The notes under the pieces were generated by a model. That model saw only the letters and a list, made by a program, of their open reading frames with translations. It was not told the DNA's origin and ran no database searches. From NCBI RefSeq assembly GCF_003610355.1, contig NZ_RAPY01000002.1:124001-188000 (forward strand): DNA of 64,000 nucleotides. The letters are read 5' to 3'. Source of the stretch: Sphingobacterium detergens. GTDB taxonomy: Bacteria; Bacteroidota; Bacteroidia; Sphingobacteriales; Sphingobacteriaceae. This document shows positions 44,959 to 54,070 of this stretch, one piece after another. The translations under genes and the position numbers were made by a program. Position 1 is the first letter of the stretch. Each line of letters starts with the position of its first letter.

Positions 44959-45786
44959 TTGTGTTATTATAATGGACAGCGGGTTTCACGGGCGGAGTTT
45001 ATACGTCTGATGGACCTGGAGAAAGCAGTGATGAATTATGATTTTTTAGATCAGGATTTACACGATGGTTTTAGTTATGGAAATATTGCGGTGTTGAAGC
45101 CTACTGCAGATAAATGCAATTTCGATATTGTTCAAATGGAATGGGGTTTTATTCCGTATTATGTCAAGAATCGGGAAGATGTAAAGAAAATGCGTTTTGG
45201 TTACAAAGATGCTGCTGGCAAATGGCACCAAGCCTATACCACATTGAACGCAAAAGGAGAGGAGCTCTTACTGATTGACGAGAAAACGGGCAGGGAAAAG
45301 ATGTTCCGTAAAGCTGCGCTGGAAAGGAGATGCCTTATTTTATCCAGTGAATTTTATGAATGGCGGCATATCTATCCCTTAAATAAAAGAACAGGACAAC
45401 CACTTAAAACAGCCAACAAATATCCCTATCACATCGGCTTAAAAGATAAAGAATACTTTTTCATTGCAGCGATCTGGCAGAACTGGACAGATAAAGAAAC
45501 CGGTGAAACCGTCGATACCGTGGCGCTGATAACTACAGCAGCCAACTCGGTCATGAAGCAAATCCACAACAGTAAGAATCGTATGCCTACTATGCTTCCT
45601 GATGAACTGGCGTGGGAGTGGATGATGGGTGATTTATCAGAGGAAAGAATAACGGAGCTTGCCACTTACCAGATTAGCGCATCCGAAATGGAGGCATATA
45701 CCGTCGAAAAAGACTTCAAAACGACCGGCACGCCTGGAAAGGCATTTGTATATGCAGAGGTACCGGAACTGGCATACGAAGTTTAA
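44959..45786 (+). CDS. SRAP-domain abasic-site protein (YedK/HMCES family)
   Basis: This is a 275-aa protein starting at TTG 44959. This start is decisive: it places Cys at position 2 (M-C-Y-Y-N-G), the catalytic residue exposed after Met removal, and has GGAGG 4 nt upstream. Other family residues are N97 in TTLNAKGE, E134 in SSEFYEW and H203 in QIHNSKNRMP. SRAP proteins cross-link to abasic sites in single-stranded DNA to protect them. It belongs to the repair block with ligase, glycosylase and the DinB/DnaE mutasome. Terminator 45815-45858 follows. Confidence 0.9.
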   Translation: MCYYNGQRVSRAEFIRLMDLEKAVMNYDFLDQDLHDGFSYGNIAVLKPTADKCNFDIVQMEWGFIPYYVKNREDVKKMRFGYKDAAGKWHQAYTTLNAKGEELLLIDEKTGREKMFRKAALERRCLILSSEFYEWRHIYPLNKRTGQPLKTANKYPYHIGLKDKEYFFIAAIWQNWTDKETGETVDTVALITTAANSVMKQIHNSKNRMPTMLPDELAWEWMMGDLSEERITELATYQISASEMEAYTVEKDFKTTGTPGKAFVYAEVPELAYEV

Positions 45787-45814
45787 AAGATAGAATCACT
45801 ATTTTTATAGTCGA

Positions 45815-45858
45815 CAAGGATATTACTGGTATGATGCTGTGATATCCTTGCGTTTTTT
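45815..45858 (+). terminator. Intrinsic terminator after SRAP gene
   Basis: 9-bp arms CAAGGATAT / ATATCCTTG have an 18-nt loop, followed by CG and six T residues. Confidence 0.75.
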
Positions 45859-45897
45859 AAAGGGCTTAATTTGCAGAATTATCACCTATCTAAAAAT

Positions 45898-46197
45898 ATG
45901 TTGGACTTTTATATCATTGAAGACGATCAAGCAACGCCTAATTACCCTGAAGAGTTTGGATTGCAGTTTGTTGGAGGAATTGATTATGGGACGTTCACTA
46001 ATCTTCAAAGCAAAGGAATCATTGATCAACGATTCGATTATTATTCGGATTTTCGGTTAAACACTGTACTCGTAAAGCAAATTCAGGAAAAAATTCTTCA
46101 AAAAGAATTGCAGGCGGATACTGACGTAATCATGCTGATCCAATTCTTCAACATTGCAAATGAAAAAGAAAGTGGTCTTATTGCGTATGGCGATTGA
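45898..46197 (+). CDS. Small hypothetical protein
   Basis: This is a 99-aa protein from ATG 45898 (MLDFYIIEDDQATPNYPEEF); a TTG at 45871 is in frame. It is acidic and soluble, with VGGIDYGTF and FDYYSDFRLNTVLVKQIQEK segments that resemble small Bacteroidota proteins of immunity/SMI1-like size. I cannot assign a family. It stands alone between two terminated units. Confidence 0.6.
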   Translation: MLDFYIIEDDQATPNYPEEFGLQFVGGIDYGTFTNLQSKGIIDQRFDYYSDFRLNTVLVKQIQEKILQKELQADTDVIMLIQFFNIANEKESGLIAYGD

Positions 46198-46260
46198 ACA
46201 TTAAAAACATATACATGAATGCAGGCTTATCGAAGTTTACGCATGGTCCCTAGTAGCTCC

Positions 46261-46470
46261 TTACATCATATACGAATCAATTTCAGAAGCAATCTCTGCC
46301 AAGAGCTCCTGATCCACATCTGGCGGATCAATCGCCTGAAGACCGTCACCAGTCGTAGCAAAAAGTACTTCATATCCGTTCACTTCGGTAGTAAATAAAA
46401 GATTATCCGCTTCGATCATGGGATTCACTAAATAGTTGACATCCCTAACTTTTACTTCAAAATAATCCAT
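46261..46470 (-). CDS. Small acidic hypothetical protein
   Basis: This is a 69-aa protein from ATG 46470 (MDYFEVKVRDVNYLVNP); a GTG at 46494 is in frame but unlikely. It is strongly acidic, with a C-terminal DQELLAEIASEIDSYMM helix. The function is unknown. It lies 46 nt downstream of the Fpg/Nei gene on the same strand and may be co-transcribed. Confidence 0.6.
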   Translation of the reverse strand: MDYFEVKVRDVNYLVNPMIEADNLLFTTEVNGYEVLFATTGDGLQAIDPPDVDQELLAEIASEIDSYMM

Positions 46471-46516
46471 AGGTTGTTTTTTGTGTATAACCACTCTGGA
46501 ATAGGAATTGTTTCAC

Positions 46517-47290
46517 TTACTCAAAGACTTTCTGATCTTCGGTATAATAGGAAGTTCGACCGGCAATTTTAGTTTGCAAAATATCGTGCCCGTGTTCATC
46601 CGTTTTCGCTTTTTTATGATGAACTTTCATGAAGTCTCTAATCTCTCCGCTGATGATATTCGGATGTTCTTTTAAGATTTGTTGTTGCGCATTTTTAAGA
46701 ACCGCTGTAATTGCTTTGGAAAGATGTTGCACCTGTTTTTCAGGTATTTTGTTCGCGATCGAAAGGGGCGAAATTCCGGCTGCGTAAAGGATCTCATCCG
46801 CATAAGCATTGCCGATACCTCCAATAATTTTTTGGTCCATCAGCACCGTTTTAATTTTTGCTTTGCTTGATTGCAGCAACTCTGTCAAAGCTTTGTCCGT
46901 AAGCTCAGGCGAAAGGGCATCTATACTTTCTGCCGGCGCCGGATTCAATTCAATATTTGCCGCCTTCTGAAAGTCGGTAACGGAAAGTGTTTGACCCTCC
47001 TTAAACTGCAGCGACACCAATGCATATTTCGGATTTTCTTCCTCCGAATAAACCAGGTTACCATGCAGCATTAAATGAACAGCTAAAACTGCGTCCTTGC
47101 CAAAGTCAAAGAAAAGCCTTTTACCTTCCCGGTAAACTTTGATCAGCTTATTGCCGACGAATTGCTGCAGATCTTTTTCGTTTACTTTTATTTTTTGCTT
47201 ATTATGGATAACGACGCTTTTAAGCGTTTTACCCTTGATCATCTTTGTCAGGTTTTTACTAAACACCTCCAGGTCTGGTAGCTCAGGCAT
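46517..47290 (-). CDS. Fpg/Nei-family DNA glycosylase without zinc finger
   Basis: This is a 257-aa protein beginning MPELPDLE with the catalytic P2 and E3. K57 in EGKRLFF matches the conserved beta-clamp lysine, and the H2TH motif reads IGGIGNAYADEILYAAGISP. It removes oxidised bases and nicks abasic DNA. The C-terminus (GHDILQTKIAGRTSYYTEDQ) has no cysteines where Fpg carries a four-Cys zinc finger, so it is a zincless-finger type. It lies in the repair block on the minus strand. Confidence 0.9.
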   Translation of the reverse strand: MPELPDLEVFSKNLTKMIKGKTLKSVVIHNKQKIKVNEKDLQQFVGNKLIKVYREGKRLFFDFGKDAVLAVHLMLHGNLVYSEEENPKYALVSLQFKEGQTLSVTDFQKAANIELNPAPAESIDALSPELTDKALTELLQSSKAKIKTVLMDQKIIGGIGNAYADEILYAAGISPLSIANKIPEKQVQHLSKAITAVLKNAQQQILKEHPNIISGEIRDFMKVHHKKAKTDEHGHDILQTKIAGRTSYYTEDQKVFE

Positions 47291-47348
47291 ATTTTCTCTT
47301 TTTTTTGAAATTTTATAATTGTGATCCTTTAGAAGGAACGGCTACTTG

Positions 47349-47546
47349 TTACTCCGAATCTTTCTTTTTGCTTCTTTCTTTTTCTTTCTTGAAATGCTCC
47401 CTGGCTTTTTTGAGCCCTGTTGCTATGGCAATCCCTTCTTCTGTACCTTCTTCCAGTAAAGCATTTGCTATTTCCGTAGCTTTCTCCCGGATCTTGACCG
47501 GTTGATTTTTATATGATGGTGGGTAGTCCCCGTTATACCAAGGCAT
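47349..47546 (-). CDS. YdaT/ChaB-like small protein
   Basis: This 65-aa protein starts MPWYNGDYPPSYKNQP and continues with a helical REKATEIANALLEEGTEEG and a Lys-rich tail. The MPW-x-x-x-DYP-xS-xKN start is shared by small YdaT/ChaB-like proteins found near DNA-repair and Ku/LigD genes. The role is unknown. It is on the same strand as the Fpg gene, 58 nt upstream of its start. Confidence 0.7.
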   Translation of the reverse strand: MPWYNGDYPPSYKNQPVKIREKATEIANALLEEGTEEGIAIATGLKKAREHFKKEKERSKKKDSE

Positions 47547-47599
47547 AGTTCCTCCTTTTTAAGAAAGAACATTTGCCGCGTGGTGTTAGTTTATAAGGA

Positions 47600-48403
47600 T
47601 CAGAATTTAGACTTTATGTATCTGATGTCGGCAAGGATTTCCCTTGCTACGCTACCGACTTGATTAATATCGCTGGGTGGCTCCGGCATTTGCCTACTTT
47701 GGTAGCTGTGAAACTGCCAAATTTCCAATACATCAGAAACATCTACAGTATAAGGATCGAATACCGGGTTTAATGATTCAAGCAGAAACTGCGATTCTTC
47801 CATAGTTACAAATTTGAAAACGAAGTCCTGGGCATCATTTAAAATAAGAATGCAGGGCGTATGGGGTTTAATTTCGCGCCAATCTTCAACGTACCGGCAA
47901 ATTACCTCACTACCGGATGGAAGGGGCAGCATGGAATCCCCACTGATCGGGAACATACGAAAAGTTCCACCTGGCAGATTCGGTAAGGTGAACTTCGGCA
48001 AAGCGGCAATAAAATCCGGATCAGCATGCCCGGCTAGGTAACCGGCTTTAGCTTTTACGGGTACATACTCCAGGTTCTCTTTGTTCTCGGCATTTACAGT
48101 AATGGACAGGAGCCTCAACTTCTTTCCAGAAACATATTCAAGGCCACCGGTCTCCAGCTTCCGTAGTTCCAGCTCACTCCAGCGGGTGAGATCGGATTTT
48201 ACAAGGTCGTCAACAGAAATCTTGAAAAAGGCAGCAATCTTTATGAGATCTACTAATGGCGGATTTTCCGTCTTCCCATTTTCCATCGCCGTGTACTTGG
48301 CACGGGTATATCCTAACAGTTCTGCCTGCTGCCCTTGGCTGTATTTTCTACGTGTTCGGAGCAATTTTAAATTGCTGTGGAAAAAAACTTTTGCGTCTGT
48401 CAT
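47600..48403 (-). CDS. LexA-like XRE/S24 self-cleaving repressor
   Basis: This is a 267-aa regulator. The N-terminal XRE-type HTH (about 10-70) reads SQGQQAELLGYTRAKYTAMENG. The C-terminal S24 peptidase has the putative cleavage site A120-G121 (KAKAGYLAG), Ser in GDSM (S157) and Lys in FVFKFV (K197); spacing matches LexA/UmuD. On DNA damage it should self-cleave and derepress its targets. It is divergent from dinB with a 72-bp gap containing the palindrome at 48433-48453, the likely operator for both genes. In Bacteroidota lacking classical LexA such XRE-S24 proteins are plausible SOS regulators. Confidence 0.87.
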   Translation of the reverse strand: MTDAKVFFHSNLKLLRTRRKYSQGQQAELLGYTRAKYTAMENGKTENPPLVDLIKIAAFFKISVDDLVKSDLTRWSELELRKLETGGLEYVSGKKLRLLSITVNAENKENLEYVPVKAKAGYLAGHADPDFIAALPKFTLPNLPGGTFRMFPISGDSMLPLPSGSEVICRYVEDWREIKPHTPCILILNDAQDFVFKFVTMEESQFLLESLNPVFDPYTVDVSDVLEIWQFHSYQSRQMPEPPSDINQVGSVAREILADIRYIKSKF

Positions 48404-48432
48404 TTTGTAATGTTATTATAGATGACATTCAT

Positions 48433-48453
48433 TTTGTTACTATTAGTGACAAA
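48433..48453. promoter_or_regulatory. Probable operator of the S24 repressor
   Basis: The imperfect palindrome TTTGTTAC-N5-GTGACAAA (one mismatch) lies between the divergent repressor and dinB genes, 23 bp before the dinB ATG. It is the only clear dyad in the gap. Confidence 0.65.
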
Positions 48454-48475
48454 TGTATAAAAAATATTGTAAAAA

Positions 48476-49630
48476 ATGGAACGGCAAGTAATTCACTGTG
48501 ATTTGGATACATTTTTTGTATCAGTGGAAAGGCTTTTGAACAGTGACCTGGTGGGAAAGCCTGTGTTGATCGGAGGAAGCTCCGATCGTGGTGTGGTGGC
48601 ATCCTGTAGTTATGAGGCGCGAACGTACGGCATTCACTCTGCAATGCCAATGCGACTGGCGCGGCAATTATGTCCTGAAGCAATTCTGGTGCGGGGGGAC
48701 CATGACCTTTATTCGAAGTATTCCAATATCGTTACAGAAATAATTGAGGAACGGGTCCCGTTGGTAGAGAAAGCAAGTATTGACGAGCACTATATCGAAA
48801 TGACCGGTATGGACAAATTCTTTGGAACCTGGAAGATGACGCAGGAGCTAAGGCAGCTAATCATGAAGGAAACCGGATTGCCGATCTCCTTCGGCCTTTC
48901 CGCAAATAAAACAGTTAGCAAGATAGCAACAGGGGAAGCGAAACCCTGTGGTGAAAGAAAGATAGATCAGGGATCGGAAAAACCTTTCCTTGCGCCACTG
49001 TCGATTCGTAAAATTCCTGGGATCGGCGAAAAAACCTACCCGGTTCTTAGAAACATGGGCATTTCAAGAATTGCAACGCTCCAGGAAATGGATGTTTTCA
49101 CTATGAAACGGGTAATGGGAGAAAACGGTGTTGCGATCTGGAAAAAGGCAAACGGCCAGGATGATAGCCGTGTTACACCCTTCCATGAACAAAAGAGTAT
49201 GAGCAAGGAAACGACATTTCCAGTTGATACAATTGATATGACCCTGCTTCGCAAAACATTGCTTTCAATGGTTGATGAACTGGCCTTCGATCTACGCAAG
49301 GAAAATAAGCTGACTTCTTGCATAACGGTGAAGATCCGGTACAGCAATTTTGATACTCACACACAGCAAATAAAAGTTCCATTTACGGCTATTGATCGGG
49401 TGATTTCGGAAACGGTACTGTCGCTTTTCCAAAAACTTTACAGCCGCCGGATGCTTATCCGATTGATTGGCGTAAAGTTCAGTAACATTATAAAGGGAAG
49501 CTCTCAGGCAGATTTGTTTGACGACACTTTGGATGATTTGAACCTGTCCCGTGCGATGGATCATATAAGAATGCGTTTTGGAACAAAATCTGTCATGAGG
49601 GGATTTGCGCTACCCGAAATAGAAAGATAG
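48476..49630 (+). CDS. dinB: DNA polymerase IV-type Y-family polymerase
   Basis: This is a 384-aa Y-family polymerase with catalytic D9 (HCDLDTFF) and D103-E104 (ASIDEHYIEMTG). The fingers motif is CSYEARTYGIHSAMPM at 44-59, and HhH-like IRKIPGIGEKT is near 180. The little-finger domain spans about 235-345. There is no clear clamp-binding tail beyond the C-terminal QADLF. It performs translesion synthesis. It is transcribed together with the DnaE-type polymerase 12 nt downstream and divergent from the S24 repressor, as in imuB-dnaE2 mutasome cassettes. Confidence 0.92.
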   Translation: MERQVIHCDLDTFFVSVERLLNSDLVGKPVLIGGSSDRGVVASCSYEARTYGIHSAMPMRLARQLCPEAILVRGDHDLYSKYSNIVTEIIEERVPLVEKASIDEHYIEMTGMDKFFGTWKMTQELRQLIMKETGLPISFGLSANKTVSKIATGEAKPCGERKIDQGSEKPFLAPLSIRKIPGIGEKTYPVLRNMGISRIATLQEMDVFTMKRVMGENGVAIWKKANGQDDSRVTPFHEQKSMSKETTFPVDTIDMTLLRKTLLSMVDELAFDLRKENKLTSCITVKIRYSNFDTHTQQIKVPFTAIDRVISETVLSLFQKLYSRRMLIRLIGVKFSNIIKGSSQADLFDDTLDDLNLSRAMDHIRMRFGTKSVMRGFALPEIER

Positions 49631-49642
49631 GAGGAATGTGGC

Positions 49643-52579
49643 ATGTTACTGAACGTACATAGTTATTATAGCTTAAGGTATGGCACCTTAAGCCTGGATC
49701 AGATTATCGAGGGGATGCTTTTATGTGGATATGATACGGCTGTCCTTACTGATATCAATAATTCTTCCGCTACACTTGATTTTATAAAAAAATGCAGGGC
49801 TGCAGGGCTTAACGGACTGGCGGGTATGGAATTTCGCAAAGGGGATCAGCTGCTTTTTATTGGCATCGCTAAAAATGCCAGCGGTTTCCAGGAGCTCAAT
49901 GAACTGATGACAAAGGTGAACCGCATGGAGTCAAAATTGCCTTTGGCAGCACCGGAATTTGATCATGTGTATATTGTATATCCATATGGCGCTATTAACG
50001 TGAAAGGCTTAAGGGATAACGAGTTTATTGGTATACGGCCATCAGATCTGAATAAGATCGCACTTGAACCCGCAGCTAACCAAGACCGGTATGTTATTTT
50101 GCAAACGGTTTCCTTTCGCAAAAATGATTACAAACTCCATACCCAGCTGCGTGCCATTTCCCATAATCTCCTGATCTCTCAGTTAGGCGCTGACCAGGTT
50201 GGCCGGCAGGATGAAGTCTTTTTAACCAAAGTACAATTGCTCAATGCCTATAAACAATTCCCGGCCCTGATCAGCAATACCAATAAGCTGCTGGGGCAAT
50301 GTAGTTTTGATTTTGACTTTAAGAAGATTAAAAATAAGGAGACATTTACCGGCAATAGGTATGACGATAAGCAGCTACTTTATAAATATGCCGTGGATGG
50401 TTTGTCGCGCAGGTATGAGGCAAAGGATAAGGCTGCACATGAGCGCGTTTTAAAGGAGCTGGAAATAATCGACAACCTGAACTTTTCCAGTTATTTTTTA
50501 ATCACCGATGATATTTGCAGGTATGCGAGGAGCCGAGATTTTCATTATGTTGGGCGTGGGAGTGGAGCAAATTCTATAGTGGCTTATTGCCTGGGCATTA
50601 CCGACGTTTGTCCTATTGAGTTAAACCTCTACTTTGAACGGTTCTTAAATCCCAAAAGGCAAAGCCCGCCTGACTTCGACGTGGACTTTTCATGGAATGA
50701 GCGTGACGAGATGTATGACTATATCTTCCGTCGTTATCAAAGTGGGCACACCGGCCTGATGGGTGCGATGAGTACATTCCGCGACCGTTCTATTATTCGG
50801 GAGCTGGGCAAGGTGTACGGCCTGCCGAAAGGAGAGATAGACAGAATGGTCAATGAACCGGAAAACATGCTCAATAAAAATGAAGTAACCAATATGATCT
50901 TGTCCGTCTATGATCAGATGGTTGATTTTCCGAATCAGCGGACCATTCATGCATCGGGTGTACTTATCTCTGAAAAACCATTGACATGTTATTCTGCCCT
51001 CGACTATCCACCAAAAGGGTTACCCACGATGCAATTCGATATGTATGTCGCCGAAGATATAGGCTTTGAAAAATTCGATATCCTCAGCCAACGCGGTATC
51101 GGTCATATCAAAGATTGCAGGGAAATTATTAAACTAAATCGGGGCGAAGTCGTGGATACAACTAATCCAAGACGTTTTTTTAAAGATTCCAAAATCGCAG
51201 ATCAGTTGCGGTCGGCAAACACAATCGGCTGTTTTTATATCGAATCACCGGCAATGCGACAATTAATCAGCAAGTTGGATTGCGACAACTACCTTACCTT
51301 GGTCGCAGCCAGTTCGATTATTCGCCCTGGTGTGGCAAGCAGTGGCATGATGAAGACCTATATTGAACGGCATAAGAATCCGGAAAATGTTCAATACCTG
51401 CATCCGGCATTTAAACAGGAGCTTGAAGATACCTATGGCGTTATGGTTTACCAGGAAGATGTAATGAAGATCGGCCACCGCTTCGGTGGTCTCGATCTTG
51501 CTGATGCTGACGTGCTCCGCCGCATGATGTCTGGCAAATACAGGAATAAAAACCACATGCTCGAAATCGAAGACAAGTTCTTTTCTCACTGCAAAAAGCA
51601 AGGTTACCCGGAAGAAATTTCGCGCGAAGTGTGGCGGCAAATGGAGTCCTTCGCGGGTTATTCCTTCAACAAAGCTCATTCAGCATCTTTCGCTGTAGAG
51701 AGCTACCAAAGCTTGTTTTTAAAAACCTACTACCCCATAGAATTTATGGTAGCCGTGCTCAATAACTATGGCGGATTTTATAATCGGATGGTTTACGTAA
51801 ACGAAGCTAAAAGAGGGGGCGCAGAAATCCAGCTTCCTTGTGTAAATGAAAGTATGCTACGTACTTCAATCCAGGGAAAGCGCGTCTACCTTGGTTTTGA
51901 TTGTATTTTGAATCTGGAAGGAAAACTGGCTGAGCGTATACCATCAGAACGAATGCTACACGGAGCATATACCAGCCTCGAAAATTTTACGCTACGTACT
52001 GGTGCGCCATTAGAACAGTTAATCATCCTGATACGCAGCGGTGCCCTTCGATTTACAAGCATTGGAAAAAAAGAACTGCTGTGGGAGGCCCATCTTTTGA
52101 TGTCCGACAAACAGAAGAAAGATCCCGGCAATCTGCTCTTTGAAAACATGATGGCAAAGCCCGTCTTACCGAAGCTGGAAACACATTTCCTGGAAGACTT
52201 GTACGACGAAATCCAGCTCTTGGGTTTTTGTGTCACCGGCAGCTTGTTCGACATTGCAAAATCAGACTATCGTGGTGATATTACTGCAGGAGATTTAAAA
52301 AGCTCCGAAGGTAGGCTTGTCCGTATTGTAGGCAATCTAGTAACCTATAAAAATGTGCCGACCAAAAACGGCAGCATGATGAAGTTCGGGACTTTTATTG
52401 ACGTAGCAGGCGATTTCTTTGATACGGTTCATTTTGCACCTACATTAAAAAAATACCCGTTGTATAGTGCTGGCCTGTATTTAATCGAAGGAAAGGTAGT
52501 GTTAGATTTCGGCTGTCCAGCAATTGAGGTATTTAAATGTGGTAGAATGCCTATGCAATCCGATCCAAGGAGTGTGTAA
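49643..52579 (+). CDS. DnaE-type DNA polymerase III alpha, error-prone class
   Basis: This is a 978-aa C-family polymerase, shorter than replicative DnaE (about 1150-1450). The N-terminal PHP domain (1-210) lacks some of the usual metal ligands. The catalytic PPDFDVDF is near residues 343-350, preceded by GRGSGANSIVAYCLGITDV. It also has FMVAVLNNYGGFYNRMVYVNEAKRGG, tandem HhH-like regions, and a C-terminal OB fold (RIVGNLVTYKNVPTKNGSMM). GAGGA lies upstream of the ATG at 49643. Coupling to dinB and the S24 repressor indicates a DnaE2-like translesion role rather than replication. Confidence 0.9.
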   Translation: MLLNVHSYYSLRYGTLSLDQIIEGMLLCGYDTAVLTDINNSSATLDFIKKCRAAGLNGLAGMEFRKGDQLLFIGIAKNASGFQELNELMTKVNRMESKLPLAAPEFDHVYIVYPYGAINVKGLRDNEFIGIRPSDLNKIALEPAANQDRYVILQTVSFRKNDYKLHTQLRAISHNLLISQLGADQVGRQDEVFLTKVQLLNAYKQFPALISNTNKLLGQCSFDFDFKKIKNKETFTGNRYDDKQLLYKYAVDGLSRRYEAKDKAAHERVLKELEIIDNLNFSSYFLITDDICRYARSRDFHYVGRGSGANSIVAYCLGITDVCPIELNLYFERFLNPKRQSPPDFDVDFSWNERDEMYDYIFRRYQSGHTGLMGAMSTFRDRSIIRELGKVYGLPKGEIDRMVNEPENMLNKNEVTNMILSVYDQMVDFPNQRTIHASGVLISEKPLTCYSALDYPPKGLPTMQFDMYVAEDIGFEKFDILSQRGIGHIKDCREIIKLNRGEVVDTTNPRRFFKDSKIADQLRSANTIGCFYIESPAMRQLISKLDCDNYLTLVAASSIIRPGVASSGMMKTYIERHKNPENVQYLHPAFKQELEDTYGVMVYQEDVMKIGHRFGGLDLADADVLRRMMSGKYRNKNHMLEIEDKFFSHCKKQGYPEEISREVWRQMESFAGYSFNKAHSASFAVESYQSLFLKTYYPIEFMVAVLNNYGGFYNRMVYVNEAKRGGAEIQLPCVNESMLRTSIQGKRVYLGFDCILNLEGKLAERIPSERMLHGAYTSLENFTLRTGAPLEQLIILIRSGALRFTSIGKKELLWEAHLLMSDKQKKDPGNLLFENMMAKPVLPKLETHFLEDLYDEIQLLGFCVTGSLFDIAKSDYRGDITAGDLKSSEGRLVRIVGNLVTYKNVPTKNGSMMKFGTFIDVAGDFFDTVHFAPTLKKYPLYSAGLYLIEGKVVLDFGCPAIEVFKCGRMPMQSDPRSV

Positions 52580-52645
52580 AATTCTACTTCTCTTTATGAT
52601 TTAAAGAAAAGAATTAGCAAAAATTAGTAATTTTCTAAAAAAACT

Positions 52646-54010
52646 ATGGGAAGTAAGCATTATGATTTTCTAAATTCCAGTTTATTATTTGATCAAAATT
52701 CAATTTCAAATAATTTTAAAAATGAATCAGAAGAAAGAATTCTGAAAGAACTGGAAGATTATCGAGAGTTCGTTTTGTCAAACATAAACGAAATAGGTAG
52801 CGATATCGAAAGGGAGCCTTCGACATTAAGAGTATTTTCTACAGAGGGTACCACGCCTATAAGTGTTCTAAAGCAAACTGCATTATATGTAAATCAATTT
52901 ATCATTTCTGATCCTCTTTTTAAGTTTACGAAGAAAGGAACTCAAATGGAAAGCACCATGGATAAATATCTTGGCATGGAGAAGAGGAGCTTGGATAAGA
53001 GTGATTTGGTTTCGGCTGTAAAATATTTAAAAGAAGTTACTTCAATGGTTGCGGGTAATTTTGTAAAAGTATTCCCAGTTGAGTATTATTTTGAAGGTCC
53101 ACAACAGCTGCCTTTAAAATATTCTGAGAACTTATTTGAAGATGTATTAGTAGAAGATATTTCAAAGCTTTACAAGGCTAAAGCTATAGTTGCAAATTTA
53201 GAAAAAAGTGAAAGAGGATATATTATTCGTGATAAACAGCAATTAGTTCCCGGTAGGGCAATTGCGATAAACTTTGATGACATCGGAAACATGAATGGTA
53301 AAATTTATTTTCTAATGGAATCAAAGATTTTAAGTTATGATGAGGAAACCCGTATTGTAAATTATGCTCAATATCTGCCTGAAACTTCTCCTTCAATCGA
53401 AGAGTTTGATACTTGGGTTAAACAATCCATTAACCAGGCTGCTATTTCGCATTTTGAATCATTAAATAAAAAGTTGGCATTGGCCTTTGCATTAAAGGGA
53501 AATCTTTTGGTTAATGAAACTTTTGAATACGATTTACTGGGGGCGCATATAGGACATGGAAGTTCTATAGAAAATTTTACTACAAACCAGATGCTTAACA
53601 TTGATTTACCCTTTATGGACAACATCGATACCCAAAAATTGATGCAAATTAGAGAACATGAGGCTGATATATTTACAAATTTCAGAATCGAGTTGGAGAA
53701 AGGGTTTCGTGAAATCCGAAATATTTCAGATCCAGTATTGTTAAAACAAAAAACAGAAAACCTTTTCCATGAACTTAATACAGTTCAAGGGCAAAAAATT
53801 AAACAAAAGTTGAATCATGTAAAAAAGCAAATGGTATTAAACTCTTCAATACTAATTGGCGGATTAGCCGGATCTATACCATCAGGTGGATATTCCTTAT
53901 TTGCGACAGCTTTAGCTACTTTAAAAGGATATAAAGATTATCGAGAATATTCTGAAAAAGTAAAAGAGAATCCTGCATATTTCCTTTGGAAGGTGAAGAA
54001 AAACAAATGA
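52646..54010 (+). CDS. Unrecognised 454-aa protein
   Basis: This is a soluble 454-aa protein with no domain I recognise. It is strongly AT-rich compared with the repair block before it and the GC-rich gene after it. The N-terminal half is helical (SEERILKELEDYREFVLSNI). The C-terminal half has a long coiled-coil-like segment (about 330-410) and a hydrophobic glycine-rich stretch, SSILIGGLAGSIPSGGYSLFATALAT, from residue 403, that could be membrane associated. It lies 66 nt after the DnaE gene on the same strand. Its composition suggests horizontal acquisition. Confidence 0.65.
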   Translation: MGSKHYDFLNSSLLFDQNSISNNFKNESEERILKELEDYREFVLSNINEIGSDIEREPSTLRVFSTEGTTPISVLKQTALYVNQFIISDPLFKFTKKGTQMESTMDKYLGMEKRSLDKSDLVSAVKYLKEVTSMVAGNFVKVFPVEYYFEGPQQLPLKYSENLFEDVLVEDISKLYKAKAIVANLEKSERGYIIRDKQQLVPGRAIAINFDDIGNMNGKIYFLMESKILSYDEETRIVNYAQYLPETSPSIEEFDTWVKQSINQAAISHFESLNKKLALAFALKGNLLVNETFEYDLLGAHIGHGSSIENFTTNQMLNIDLPFMDNIDTQKLMQIREHEADIFTNFRIELEKGFREIRNISDPVLLKQKTENLFHELNTVQGQKIKQKLNHVKKQMVLNSSILIGGLAGSIPSGGYSLFATALATLKGYKDYREYSEKVKENPAYFLWKVKKNK

Positions 54011-54070
54011 AAACTGAAATAAAACCAGTTATTAAAATTAGGAAAATTGAAGAACATGAGCGGCCCAAGA

